Below are positions 9,850-18,035 of a stretch of DNA of 51,273 nt, one piece after another. A program made the position numbers and the translations under genes. How positions within the stretch are numbered: position 1 is the stretch's first letter; every line of letters starts with the position of its first letter. The DNA comes from Phenylobacterium deserti (GTDB taxonomy: Bacteria > Pseudomonadota > Alphaproteobacteria > Caulobacterales > Caulobacteraceae): the NCBI GenBank assembly GCA_945883235.1, contig CAMCXF010000020.1:1-51273 (forward strand), in the 5' to 3' direction. The notes beneath the pieces were generated by a model, which saw only the letters and a program-made list of their open reading frames with translations, ran no database searches and was not told the origin of the DNA.

Positions 9850-9979
9850 ATCGTCATCCCCGGGCTTGTCCCGGGGACCCAGAAACGCAAGCGCCGGAAG
9901 GCCAGCGCCATTGTGCCGCAGCGGCATATCTTGATGCCGCGGCGCGTCTGGGTGGCCGGGACAAGCCCGGCCATGACGT
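9850..9979. repeat. REP-like imperfect palindrome
   Basis: A roughly 130-bp hairpin-forming unit directly after purL. The outer arms are CCGGGCTTGTCCCGG (9860-9874) and its complement CCGGGACAAGCCCGG (about 9956-9970), each bordered by GTCAT/ATGAC. Inner arms ACCCAGA...TCTGGGT pair next, with a GC-rich tip. Short palindromic units of this appearance are dispersed in many alphaproteobacterial genomes. No other copy was noticed in this window. It could also act as a transcription terminator or mRNA stabiliser for purL. Confidence 0.7.
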
Positions 9980-9997
9980 GATCTCGTTGTGGAGCTG

Positions 9998-11170
9998 ATG
10001 TTGCCTAAGGTCCCCCACCCCAACCTCGGCCCCTTCGCCACCAAACCCCACGTCGCCGCCGCGCTGGCCCTGATCGGACAGCCCGGCTCCCGCGACCAGA
10101 TCCCCACCCCCGCCGCCGTCCTCGATCTGGATGCCTTCGACCGCAACGTCGCAACGATGGCTGCACGCGCTGCCGCCGCAGGCCTGGCGCTCCGCCCACA
10201 TTCCAAGTCCCACAAATGCGCCACCCTGGCCCACCGCCAGATCGCCGCCGGGGCTGTGGGCATCTGCTGCGCGAAGCTGGCCGAGGCGGAGGCCATGGCC
10301 GCCGCAGGCGTCGGTGCCATCCTGGTCACCTCGCCCATCGCCGGCGCGCTTTCAGCCCGGCGCGCGGCCCACCTCGCTGCCACCCTGCCCGACTTCCGGA
10401 TCGTCGTGGACCATGTCGATGGCGTCGCAGAACTGGCCGCTGCAGCCACCTCACCCATCCAGGTGCTGATCGACGTCGACCCCGGTCTCGGCCGCACCGG
10501 CGTGCATGACGCCGAACAGGCCGCCCAGGTCGCCCGCGCCATCGCCACCCATCCGAACCTCAAACTCATCGGCGTCCAGTGCTACGGCGGCCAGTGGCAG
10601 CACATGAAGGGTGCCAACGAACGCGCCGCCGCCATCGCCGACGGCATGGTCCGCCTCAAGACCATCCTGGCCGCCATTCGCGACACCGGGGCCACCTTCG
10701 ACCTCGTCACCGGCGGTGGCACCGGCAGTTTCGCCGCCGACGCCGCCCAGGGCGTGCTGACCGAAGTCCAGCCCGGTTCCTTCGCCTTCATGGACCGCGA
10801 CTATCGCGAGGCGCTGACCTCCGACCCCGACGGCGCGTTCGAGCAAAGCCTGACCATCGCCACCACGGTCATCACCGACAACCATCCAAAGTGGGTCACC
10901 GTCGACGGCGGCCTGAAAGCCTTCTCCACCGACGGCCCCATGCCCGAGCCCCTGACCCCAAAGGTCGCCCTGTCAAAGTTCCACTTCTTCGGCGACGAGC
11001 ACGGCCTGCTGATGCGGCCCGACGGCCAGCCCCTTCAGCGCGGCGAGCGCATCACTTTCGCCCCCGGACACATCGACCCCACCCTCGACCGCTACGACCT
11101 GCTGCATCTGGTGCAGGGCGACGTGCTGGTGGATATTGTGCGCATCGAGGCGCGCGGGGCGTCGCAGTAG
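9998..11170 (+). CDS. D-threonine aldolase / DSD1-family PLP enzyme
   Basis: A 390-residue fold-type III PLP enzyme: an alanine racemase-like TIM barrel followed by a D-serine dehydratase-like metal-binding domain. The PLP lysine is in RPHSKSHK (Lys70). The C-terminal metal site reads PGHIDPT (His358, Asp360). D-serine dehydratases of this family normally have His-x-Cys for zinc, while D-threonine aldolases use His-x-Asp for a divalent metal, so retro-aldol cleavage of D-threonine or other D-beta-hydroxy amino acids is more likely. I chose the ATG at 9998 over an in-frame GTG nine bases earlier because GGAG lies just before it. Cytoplasmic. Confidence 0.85.
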   Translation: MLPKVPHPNLGPFATKPHVAAALALIGQPGSRDQIPTPAAVLDLDAFDRNVATMAARAAAAGLALRPHSKSHKCATLAHRQIAAGAVGICCAKLAEAEAMAAAGVGAILVTSPIAGALSARRAAHLAATLPDFRIVVDHVDGVAELAAAATSPIQVLIDVDPGLGRTGVHDAEQAAQVARAIATHPNLKLIGVQCYGGQWQHMKGANERAAAIADGMVRLKTILAAIRDTGATFDLVTGGGTGSFAADAAQGVLTEVQPGSFAFMDRDYREALTSDPDGAFEQSLTIATTVITDNHPKWVTVDGGLKAFSTDGPMPEPLTPKVALSKFHFFGDEHGLLMRPDGQPLQRGERITFAPGHIDPTLDRYDLLHLVQGDVLVDIVRIEARGASQ

Positions 11171-11189
11171 CGGCTTCGGGAGACGTCCA

Positions 11190-11699
11190 ATGTCACGGAT
11201 CGCAACAGCCCTGATCGTATTGGCCATGGCTGCCGCTGCGCCCGCCCACGCCCAGCAGTCCGAGATGGAAAACCTCCAGGCCGGTGGAGACGCCCTGCTG
11301 GCCAACCACCGCGAGACCACCCAGTACAGCATCGATCGCGCCACCCAGGCGCTGCAGGCCCGCGACTACAAGACCGCCCGCCGGTTCGCCGCTGGCGTCG
11401 TCCGCGCCGATCCCAAACGCATTGAATCCTGGAAGCTGCTGGGTGCCGCCCAGATCGGCCTGCAGGACTGGAGCGGCGCGCGTCGCAGCTACACCAGCGC
11501 CGTCCGCATTACCCCCGGCGATCCCGAATCCCGCTCGGGCCTGGGGGTCGCCATGGCGTACCTGAATGACCCCAAGGTCCAGGAGCAACTGACCTGGCTG
11601 ACGGCAAAGGTCGCGGCGTGCACCTCGAACTGCGCATCGCTGACCCGCCTCAAGGTTGAGGTCGAAAGTGCGATCACCGCGGCGGCCAGGGGCACCTGA
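11190..11699 (+). CDS. secreted TPR protein
   Basis: A 169-residue exported protein with a signal peptide (cleavage at AHA-QQ, residue about 22) and two to three tetratricopeptide-like helical hairpins: residues about 50-80 (ALQARDYKTARRFAAGVVRAD) and 85-115 (WKLLGAAQIGLQDWSGARRS). TPR units are protein-binding scaffolds. A C-terminal pair of cysteines (ACTSNCASL) might form a disulphide in the periplasm. The start follows a GGGAGA ribosome binding site, 19 bp after the aldolase gene; the longer open frame upstream overlaps that gene and is rejected. Function unknown. Confidence 0.75.
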   Translation: MSRIATALIVLAMAAAAPAHAQQSEMENLQAGGDALLANHRETTQYSIDRATQALQARDYKTARRFAAGVVRADPKRIESWKLLGAAQIGLQDWSGARRSYTSAVRITPGDPESRSGLGVAMAYLNDPKVQEQLTWLTAKVAACTSNCASLTRLKVEVESAITAAARGT

Positions 11700-11858
11700 T
11701 CAGACGCGCAACGTGTGCCACTGCCTAGCCGCTAGACACGCGCCGCCCGTTTTCGCGCAACCCGTCGGTTTATGGCGCCGCAACTCCGTCAGGCTCTCCC
11801 GCCTGCGATCAACCTCTGTGCTGTCTGCTCTCGATCAAGGGCAAGCAGGGGTCTCTCA

Positions 11859-13451
11859 ATGGAATCGGGTCGCCAGACGCCAACGCGCCGGCAGCTACTT
11901 CACGCCATCGGCCTGATGGGCGGAACAGCCGCCATGTATCAGATGATGACCACCTTCGGTCACGCCGCCGAGAGCCGCTTTCCGGGTACCCCCAGCCTGT
12001 CCGGTGCGCGCAAGGGTGCCTCGGTGATCGTGCTGGGCGCGGGCCTCGCCGGCATGCTGGCCGCGTACGAACTGGAAAAAGCCGGCTACAGCGTCCGCAT
12101 CATCGAATACCAGGACCGGCCCGGCGGCCGGAACTGGTCCCTGCGCGGCGGCGACAAATTCACCGAGATGGGTGGCGCGACCCAAACCGTGAACTTCGCC
12201 AAGGGCAACTTCTTCAACCCCGGTCCCTGGCGGATCCCCCACCACCACCACACCCTGCTGCACTACTGCAAGAAGTTCGGCGTGAAGCTGGAGCCTTTCA
12301 TCCAGTTCAACCACAACGCCTATGTCCACAATGTCGACGCCTTCGGGGGTACGCCACAGCGCTTCCGCGCGGTGGCCGCCGACTTCGAAGGCAATGTGGC
12401 CGAGCTACTGTCCAAGGCCATCGACCAGAAGTCTCTCGACACCAGGCTATCGCCCGAAGACGTCGACCGCTTCAAGGAGGCGCTTCGCACCTGGGGCATG
12501 CTCGACCAGGACATGCGCTATACAAAGAGCCTGCGCACCTCCAGCCATCGGGGCTTCGAGCTGCCGCCCGGCGGTGGCGTCAACGGCGCGCCGAAGCCGT
12601 CCGATCTGCTCCCGCTCGACCAGGTGATCAAGTCCGGCGTCGCCCAGAACATGGCGTTCTTCATGAACGACGAAATGCAGACCACCATGTTCCAGCCGGT
12701 GGGCGGCATGGACATGATCGGCAAGGGTTTTGCGAAACAGGTCGACCGCCTGATCACCTATAACGCCAAGGTAACCAGGCTGATGCAGGACAAGTCCGGC
12801 GTCAGTGTCACGTATACCGACATCGTCAAGGGTGGGACCGTCACCACCAAGGCCGACTTCTGTGTCTGCACCATCCCGCTCACCGTGCTCAGCCAGATCG
12901 AGACCAATCTGTCGGACAAGAAGACCGCCGCCATCCAGGCCGTCCCCTATTCCAACTCGGTCAAGATCGGCCTCGAGATGCGCCGCCGCTTCTGGGAGGA
13001 GGACCAGGACATCTATGGGGGCCATTCCTTCACCAGCCAGGAGATCGGCCTCGTCTCCTATCCCAACAACAACTTCTTCGAGGATGGCCCCGCCGTCCTG
13101 CTGGGTGCCTTCTCCAGCGGCGCGGGCGGCTACCGCCTGGGCGGCATGACCCCGGAACAGCGCATCGAGGTTGCCCTGGCTCAAGGCGAGGTCTTCCACC
13201 CCAAGACCTACCGCAAGGAGTTCATGAACGGCGTCTCCGTCGCCTGGAACCGCATCCCCTGGGTGATGGGCTGCTGCGCCCGCTGGAACGAGGACACGCG
13301 GCGCGATCACTACCAGGAGCTGGTCGCGCTGGAGGACCGCATTGTGCTGGCCGGCGAGCATGCCTCCTACGTCGGCTGCTGGATGGAGGGGTCGCTGCTC
13401 TCGTCCATCGACGCCATCACCCGCCTGCACAAACGCGCCATGGAGGCCTGA
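11859..13451 (+). CDS. Tat-exported flavin monoamine oxidase/dehydrogenase
   Basis: A 530-residue FAD-dependent amine oxidase family protein. A twin-arginine signal (TRRQLLHAIGL, Arg10-Arg11) indicates folded export to the periplasm. The Rossmann motif VLGAGLAGM is near residues 58-66, the PGGR flavin motif near 121, and the C-terminal FAD-binding segment LAGEHASYVGCWMEGSLLS near residue 495. It is followed after 2 bp by a c-type cytochrome gene, so electrons probably pass to cytochrome c instead of oxygen, as described for nicotine oxidoreductase NicA2 with CycN. The amine substrate is unknown. The start ATG is the one directly before the Tat signal. A 160-bp gap upstream may hold the promoter. 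Confidence 0.85.
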   Translation: MESGRQTPTRRQLLHAIGLMGGTAAMYQMMTTFGHAAESRFPGTPSLSGARKGASVIVLGAGLAGMLAAYELEKAGYSVRIIEYQDRPGGRNWSLRGGDKFTEMGGATQTVNFAKGNFFNPGPWRIPHHHHTLLHYCKKFGVKLEPFIQFNHNAYVHNVDAFGGTPQRFRAVAADFEGNVAELLSKAIDQKSLDTRLSPEDVDRFKEALRTWGMLDQDMRYTKSLRTSSHRGFELPPGGGVNGAPKPSDLLPLDQVIKSGVAQNMAFFMNDEMQTTMFQPVGGMDMIGKGFAKQVDRLITYNAKVTRLMQDKSGVSVTYTDIVKGGTVTTKADFCVCTIPLTVLSQIETNLSDKKTAAIQAVPYSNSVKIGLEMRRRFWEEDQDIYGGHSFTSQEIGLVSYPNNNFFEDGPAVLLGAFSSGAGGYRLGGMTPEQRIEVALAQGEVFHPKTYRKEFMNGVSVAWNRIPWVMGCCARWNEDTRRDHYQELVALEDRIVLAGEHASYVGCWMEGSLLSSIDAITRLHKRAMEA

Positions 13452-13453
13452 GC

Positions 13454-13861
13454 ATGATCACCCGTCTAACCCTGGCCGCCCTGATGGCGACCCTCGCCTT
13501 GCCCGCTTTGGCCGACGAACCGGGCCCCGGCGGCAGCCGCCCGCCGATCCCGAAAGACGGCGCTGACATCTACAAGACCTATTGCCAGGTTTGCCACATG
13601 GCCGACGCCAAGGGCGCAGTCGGCGCTGGCATGTTCCCGGCGCTGGCCCAAAACCAGCGTATCGGCACCGCCCAGTATGCCATCTACCTGATTGCCAAGG
13701 GCAAGGGCGGCATGCCGTATTTCAGCGACAGCCTGACCCCCGCCCAGATTGCCGACGTCACCAACTACATCCGCACCCACTTCGGCAACGCCTACAAAGA
13801 CACCGTCACGGCCGCCGATGTCGCCCCCTTCGCCACGCCGCCGACACAGGCCAGGCGGTAG
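13454..13861 (+). CDS. periplasmic c-type cytochrome
   Basis: A 135-residue class I cytochrome c with a signal peptide (cleavage at ALA-DE, residue 20). The haem site is CQVCH at residues 44-48, and the likely axial Met is in GKGGMPYF near residue 87. One haem is present. It starts 2 bp after the flavin amine oxidase stop, so the pair is almost certainly co-translated; the cytochrome is the likely electron acceptor for the exported flavoenzyme and would pass electrons on to a terminal oxidase elsewhere. The Pro- and Ala-rich C-terminal tail is not part of the fold. Confidence 0.9.
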   Translation: MITRLTLAALMATLALPALADEPGPGGSRPPIPKDGADIYKTYCQVCHMADAKGAVGAGMFPALAQNQRIGTAQYAIYLIAKGKGGMPYFSDSLTPAQIADVTNYIRTHFGNAYKDTVTAADVAPFATPPTQARR

Positions 13862-13938
13862 GAAGATCGGTCACTCGGGCTGGCCTTGAGGGGCGGGGTT
13901 CTGTATCCGGAACGCTACCCGTCCGGACCCGAACACCC

Positions 13939-14814
13939 ATGCACGACCACCCTACCGGCCCCACGTCGCAAACCTTCATCTCGCAACGCCTGCGCCTGCA
14001 CTACGCCGACTGGGGTAATCCCGACGCCCCGCCGCTGATCCTGCTGCACGGTGGCCGTGATCATTGTCGCAACTGGGACTGGGTGGCGCAGGATCTGCGC
14101 CGCGACTATCACATCATCGCCCCCGACATCCGCGGCCACGGCGACAGCGCCTATTCGCCCAGCGGCGACTACTCCATGTCGGCCTTCGTCTATGACCTGG
14201 CCCAGCTGATCCACCAGCAGCACCTGGCCCCGGTCCGCATCGTGGCCCACTCGATGGGCGGTGCCATCGCGCTCAGATACGCCGGCGCCTTTCCCGAAAC
14301 CGTGTCGAAACTGGTCGCCATCGAGGGCATGGGCCCCTCCCCCGCCATGATCGCCGAGCGGGCCAATCGCACGCCGATGGAGCGCATCCGCCACTGGGTG
14401 ACCGAGACCCGCGCGCTCTCGGGCCGCACACCCCGCCGCTATGCCTCCATCGACGAGGCGCTGGGCCGCATGCAGGCCGAGAACAAGCACCTGACCCCAG
14501 AACAGGCCCGCTACCTCACCGTCCATGGCGTCAGCCAGAACGAAGACGGGACCTACAGCTGGAAGTTCGACAACTATGCCCGCTCGTTCTCACCGGTGGA
14601 CTTCAGTCCCGCCGAACAACAACAACTCTGGGCCAACATCACCTGCCCTATCCTGCTGGTGAACGGCAAGGAAAGCTGGGCGTCGAACCCCGAGAAGGAC
14701 GGCCGCATGGCCTACTTCCAGCACGCACGGCTGGTGGAATTCGACCGCGCCGGCCACTGGGTCCACCACGACCGTCTGGATGATTTCCTGACCGAGGTGC
14801 GGGCGTTTCTGTAG
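13939..14814 (+). CDS. alpha/beta hydrolase (cytoplasmic)
   Basis: A 291-residue alpha/beta hydrolase. Family landmarks are LLHGGRDHCRNWD (oxyanion region, residues about 35-47), PDIRGHGDS near residue 62, the nucleophile elbow AHSMGG with Ser105, and a late His in GHWVHHD. No signal peptide is visible. The start is the ATG before HDHPTGPTSQT; the longer open frame overlaps the cytochrome gene in another reading and is not protein-like. It resembles haloperoxidase/epoxide hydrolase-like esterases, but the substrate cannot be read from sequence. A second, exported hydrolase lies about 3 kb downstream. Confidence 0.87.
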   Translation: MHDHPTGPTSQTFISQRLRLHYADWGNPDAPPLILLHGGRDHCRNWDWVAQDLRRDYHIIAPDIRGHGDSAYSPSGDYSMSAFVYDLAQLIHQQHLAPVRIVAHSMGGAIALRYAGAFPETVSKLVAIEGMGPSPAMIAERANRTPMERIRHWVTETRALSGRTPRRYASIDEALGRMQAENKHLTPEQARYLTVHGVSQNEDGTYSWKFDNYARSFSPVDFSPAEQQQLWANITCPILLVNGKESWASNPEKDGRMAYFQHARLVEFDRAGHWVHHDRLDDFLTEVRAFL

Positions 14815-14825
14815 AGGCCGAGGCG

Positions 14826-15653
14826 GTGATCACGCTGGGCAGGATCGGGGTCGCCTCAGCCATCGGCGCGGTCGGTCTGGGGTTGGCCTATCTGGCTGCG
14901 GCCGGCGCGCCTGTGCAGTATCTCGCGGTGAACGCCGGGACGCTGGTCATCGGCCTGCTGGGCGTCACGGCCTGGAAAAAATGGGCCCAGCCAGCAGTGA
15001 CCGTGGCCGGTCTCGCTGCCTTCGCGATTGGCCTCGCCTTGCTGGCCACCGCCCTGTTCGGCCACAGCCTCGACGGGGCGACGCGTTGGGTGCGGATTGG
15101 ACCGCTGGCGCTTCAGCCCGGCCTGATCCTGACGCCACTGCTGGCTGTCCTGGTTTCCCGGGATCGAAGCCTGTGGGCGACCACCGGCGTGATCATCGCC
15201 GCCGCCGCTCTGGCCCTGCAGCCCGACCGGGCAACAGCCGGCGCACTGGCCGCCGGGATGGCGGCGCTGGCCCTCACAAAACAGGATCGCCGGGTCCTGA
15301 CGGCGCTCTTCGCAACGGGCGCAGCCTTTACGGTCGCCCTTGTGCGCCCAGACACCCTGCCCGCCCAACCCTTCGTCGAGCGGGTCCTCTTCACCGCGTT
15401 CGAAACCAACCTGGCGGCGGGGATCGCGGTCTGGATCGGGGTCAAGTGGCTGCTGATCCCCGCCATCGCGGGCCGTGTCCTGGACCCTGAAAACACCCCC
15501 ACCTACGCCGTCTTCGGCGCTGTCTGGCTGGGTATCATCGCTGCCTCCGCGCTGGGCAACTACCCAACTCCGCTGGTGGGCTACGGGGCCAGCAGCATCC
15601 TGGGCTATGTGCTCAGCCTGGCAGCACTGTCCGGGCGTCCCCAGAACGCCTGA
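14826..15653 (+). CDS. short SEDS (FtsW/RodA)-like membrane protein, likely non-catalytic
   Basis: A 275-residue multi-span membrane protein (about 8-9 helices). Three segments match the SEDS glycosyltransferases that polymerise peptidoglycan: GATRWVRIGPLALQP (residues 84-98, compare GARRW...LG...QPSE), LQPDRATAG (131-139, compare QPDLGTS) and PLVGYGASS (249-257, compare PLPLVSYGGSS). The region that should carry the catalytic Asp (ERHTDFIFA in RodA) reads ERVLFTAFE at 185-193, with no Asp. The large periplasmic loop before it is nearly absent, and the protein is about 100 residues short. It is probably a degenerate paralogue or a protein with a new role. GTG start, 11 bp after the hydrolase gene. 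Confidence 0.65.
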   Translation: MITLGRIGVASAIGAVGLGLAYLAAAGAPVQYLAVNAGTLVIGLLGVTAWKKWAQPAVTVAGLAAFAIGLALLATALFGHSLDGATRWVRIGPLALQPGLILTPLLAVLVSRDRSLWATTGVIIAAAALALQPDRATAGALAAGMAALALTKQDRRVLTALFATGAAFTVALVRPDTLPAQPFVERVLFTAFETNLAAGIAVWIGVKWLLIPAIAGRVLDPENTPTYAVFGAVWLGIIAASALGNYPTPLVGYGASSILGYVLSLAALSGRPQNA

Positions 15654-15723
15654 CAGCCCTTGCCAACGCCGCAAAACCCGTCGCCAATCGACCCCAAAGC
15701 ACAACGACATCGGGGAGCGCACC

Positions 15724-17127
15724 ATGGCCACACATCACACGAACCTCACCCGGCGGGGGCTGCTGGGAACAGCGGCCGCAGCCCTCGCGGCACCGGCCTT
15801 TGCCGCCCGGCGTCTGTCCCCCTCCGACAAGGTCAATGTCGCGGTCATCGGCGCGGGCGGCCAGGGCGGGGTCAACATGACCAAGCTCACCGACCAGAAC
15901 ATCGTGGCCACCTGCGATGTCGACTACAACGCCGTCTGGCGCGGCATGCTGGACAAGCGCTCACGGCTGCTTCCCGGTCGGGAAGCCCTGCGCGACGCCT
16001 ACGACCGCGCCCCGACGTTCTCCGACTACCGCAAGATGTTCGACACGCAGAAGGACATCGACGCCGTCCTCATCGCCACGCCCGACCACCACCACGCCGT
16101 GGCCGCCCGTATGGCGATGGAGCGCGGTATCCACGTCTATGTGCAGAAGCCGCTGACCTACACCGTCGAGGAGGGCCGCCGCCTGCTGGCGCTGTCCAGA
16201 CAGAACCCCGGCCTGATCACCCAGATGGGCAACCAGGGCCACTCCGGCGACGATGGCCGGCGCGTCATCGAGCTGATCCGGGGGGGTGTGATCGGCAAGG
16301 TCACGGAAGTCCACGTCTGGACCAACCGCCCCGTCTGGCCGCAAGGCGTCGCCAGACCCGCCCCGGTGCCGGTCCCCGAGGGCCTCGACTGGCAGACCTG
16401 GCTGGGCCCGGCCAATGTCGACTGGGGCTATCACCCCGACTATGCCCACTTCAACTGGCGCGGATGGGTGCCCTTCGGCTCAGGGGCCCTGGGTGACATG
16501 GGCGCGCACCTGATGGACTTCCCGGTCTGGGCCCTGGAGCCTGGCCTGCCCACCCGCATCGAGACCCGCCATTCCCGCTGGGCCGGGTCCTCCAACCTCT
16601 GGAGCACGCGCCGCCCGCCCGAGGTCACCAGCTTCCCGCTGGCCAGCGTCACCCACTATGAGTTCGGAAAGGCCAAGGGCGGCCCGCTGCGCCTGACCTG
16701 GTACGACGGCGGCATCCTGCCCGCCACGCCGCGAAACTTCCCCGCAGACCTCAAGATGAACCCCGATGGCGGCGTCCTGTTCGTGGGCACCAAGGGCATG
16801 CTGATGCACGAGACCTACGGCCAGAAACCCACCCTGATCGGCGAAGGCCTCGACGCCGCCGCCGCCAAAATCCCCCAGTCCCTGCCCCGCATCCAGGGCG
16901 GCATGGGCGGCCACGAGCAGAACTGGATCCGCGCCATCCGTGGCGAGGAGAAGATCTCCTGTCCCTTCGAATACGCCGTGCCCCTGAACGAGACCATGAT
17001 CCTGGGCATCGTCGCCCTGAAGGCCGATGCCCCGCTGGAATACGACGGCACCGCCGGCCGCATCACCAACATCGCCGACGCCAACCAGTATCTGACGCGG
17101 CAATACCGCAAGGGGTGGGAACTATGA
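15724..17127 (+). CDS. Tat-exported Gfo/Idh/MocA family oxidoreductase
   Basis: A 467-residue NAD(P)-dependent oxidoreductase. It begins with a twin-arginine signal (TRRGLLGTAAAALAAPAFA, Arg10-Arg11) and has the Rossmann motif VIGAGGQGG at 41-49. The conserved Lys sits in QKPL, where EKP is the usual form, and DMGAHLMDF near residue 258 matches the substrate-side helix. Exported members of this family act on sugars or sugar acids, usually with tightly held cofactor. The start ATG follows a GGGGAG ribosome binding site. Its last codons overlap the next gene by four bases (ATGA), so the two are probably co-translated. Confidence 0.88.
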   Translation: MATHHTNLTRRGLLGTAAAALAAPAFAARRLSPSDKVNVAVIGAGGQGGVNMTKLTDQNIVATCDVDYNAVWRGMLDKRSRLLPGREALRDAYDRAPTFSDYRKMFDTQKDIDAVLIATPDHHHAVAARMAMERGIHVYVQKPLTYTVEEGRRLLALSRQNPGLITQMGNQGHSGDDGRRVIELIRGGVIGKVTEVHVWTNRPVWPQGVARPAPVPVPEGLDWQTWLGPANVDWGYHPDYAHFNWRGWVPFGSGALGDMGAHLMDFPVWALEPGLPTRIETRHSRWAGSSNLWSTRRPPEVTSFPLASVTHYEFGKAKGGPLRLTWYDGGILPATPRNFPADLKMNPDGGVLFVGTKGMLMHETYGQKPTLIGEGLDAAAAKIPQSLPRIQGGMGGHEQNWIRAIRGEEKISCPFEYAVPLNETMILGIVALKADAPLEYDGTAGRITNIADANQYLTRQYRKGWEL

Positions 17128-18035
17128 GTTCACGACGCACCACAAATTCCATGGTCGCATCGCTCCTCGCGCTGCTGATCGGTGTTGCTGCAACGGCCAT
17201 CCCCGGCGCAGCGGCGGCGGCCAAGCCGGTACCCTATGGAGCCAACAGGGCCGCCGGCGCGACCTTCGTCCACGATGGGGTGACTCTCTACTACGAGACC
17301 TACGGCGCCGGTCCGCCCCTGCTGATCATCCACGGCAACGGCCAGAGCATCGGCTCAATGAGCGGACAGATCGATCACTTCAAGACCCGATACCGGGTGA
17401 TCGCCATGGACAGCCGCGACCAGGGAAAATCCGGCACCAGCCAGGGTCCGATCACCTATGAAAAGATGGCCGACGACCTGGCTGCCCTGCTTGACCACGT
17501 GAAGGCCGAACCCGCTGATGTGGTCGGCTGGAGCGATGGTGGAATCGAGGCGCTGTTGCTGGGCATCCGCCATCCCGGAAAGGTCAGGAAGCTGGTCGCC
17601 ATGGCATCGAATCTGAACCCCGGTCCGGACGCGCTGGAACCCGAACTGGTGGCGCTCGTGAAGTCTATGTTTCCCGCTGGACAGGTTGCGGAGCCGGCAA
17701 CACCGGAACAGAAGCGCGCCGCCAAAGTCGGGGGCATAATGCTGACGGAGCCAAATATCGACCCGGCGCTGCTGGCCGGGATCACGGCGCCAACCCTGAT
17801 CTTGGCCGCAGATCACGACATGGTTCGTCTTGAGCATATGATCGCCATCTACAGGGCATTGCCCAACGCAAACCTTGCGGTCTTTCCCGACAGTTCCCAC
17901 GCGGTTTCCTACGACGATCCCGAACTCTTCAACGCTACCGTAGACCGCTTCCTGCAGACGCCGTTCCGTAATCGTGACCGCATTGCTGACGTCATGGGCT
18001 CTCTGGAGAAAATGAACGCTGAAATGGCAAAGTGA
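17124..18035 (+). CDS. exported alpha/beta hydrolase
   Basis: A 303-residue alpha/beta hydrolase with an N-terminal signal sequence (residues about 10-33, Ala-rich). The oxyanion motif is IIHGNGQS near residue 68, the nucleophile elbow GWSDGG has Ser137, the acid is probably the Asp pair in LAADHDMV, and the His is in PDSSHAVSY. The closest general type is the exported proline iminopeptidase/haloperoxidase-like group; the substrate is unknown. The start overlaps the upstream Gfo/Idh stop in ATGA, and AGGGGTGGGA provides the ribosome binding site. Its TGA is followed at once by the GTG of the next gene, so three genes form one translational unit. Confidence 0.88.
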   Translation: MSSRRTTNSMVASLLALLIGVAATAIPGAAAAAKPVPYGANRAAGATFVHDGVTLYYETYGAGPPLLIIHGNGQSIGSMSGQIDHFKTRYRVIAMDSRDQGKSGTSQGPITYEKMADDLAALLDHVKAEPADVVGWSDGGIEALLLGIRHPGKVRKLVAMASNLNPGPDALEPELVALVKSMFPAGQVAEPATPEQKRAAKVGGIMLTEPNIDPALLAGITAPTLILAADHDMVRLEHMIAIYRALPNANLAVFPDSSHAVSYDDPELFNATVDRFLQTPFRNRDRIADVMGSLEKMNAEMAK

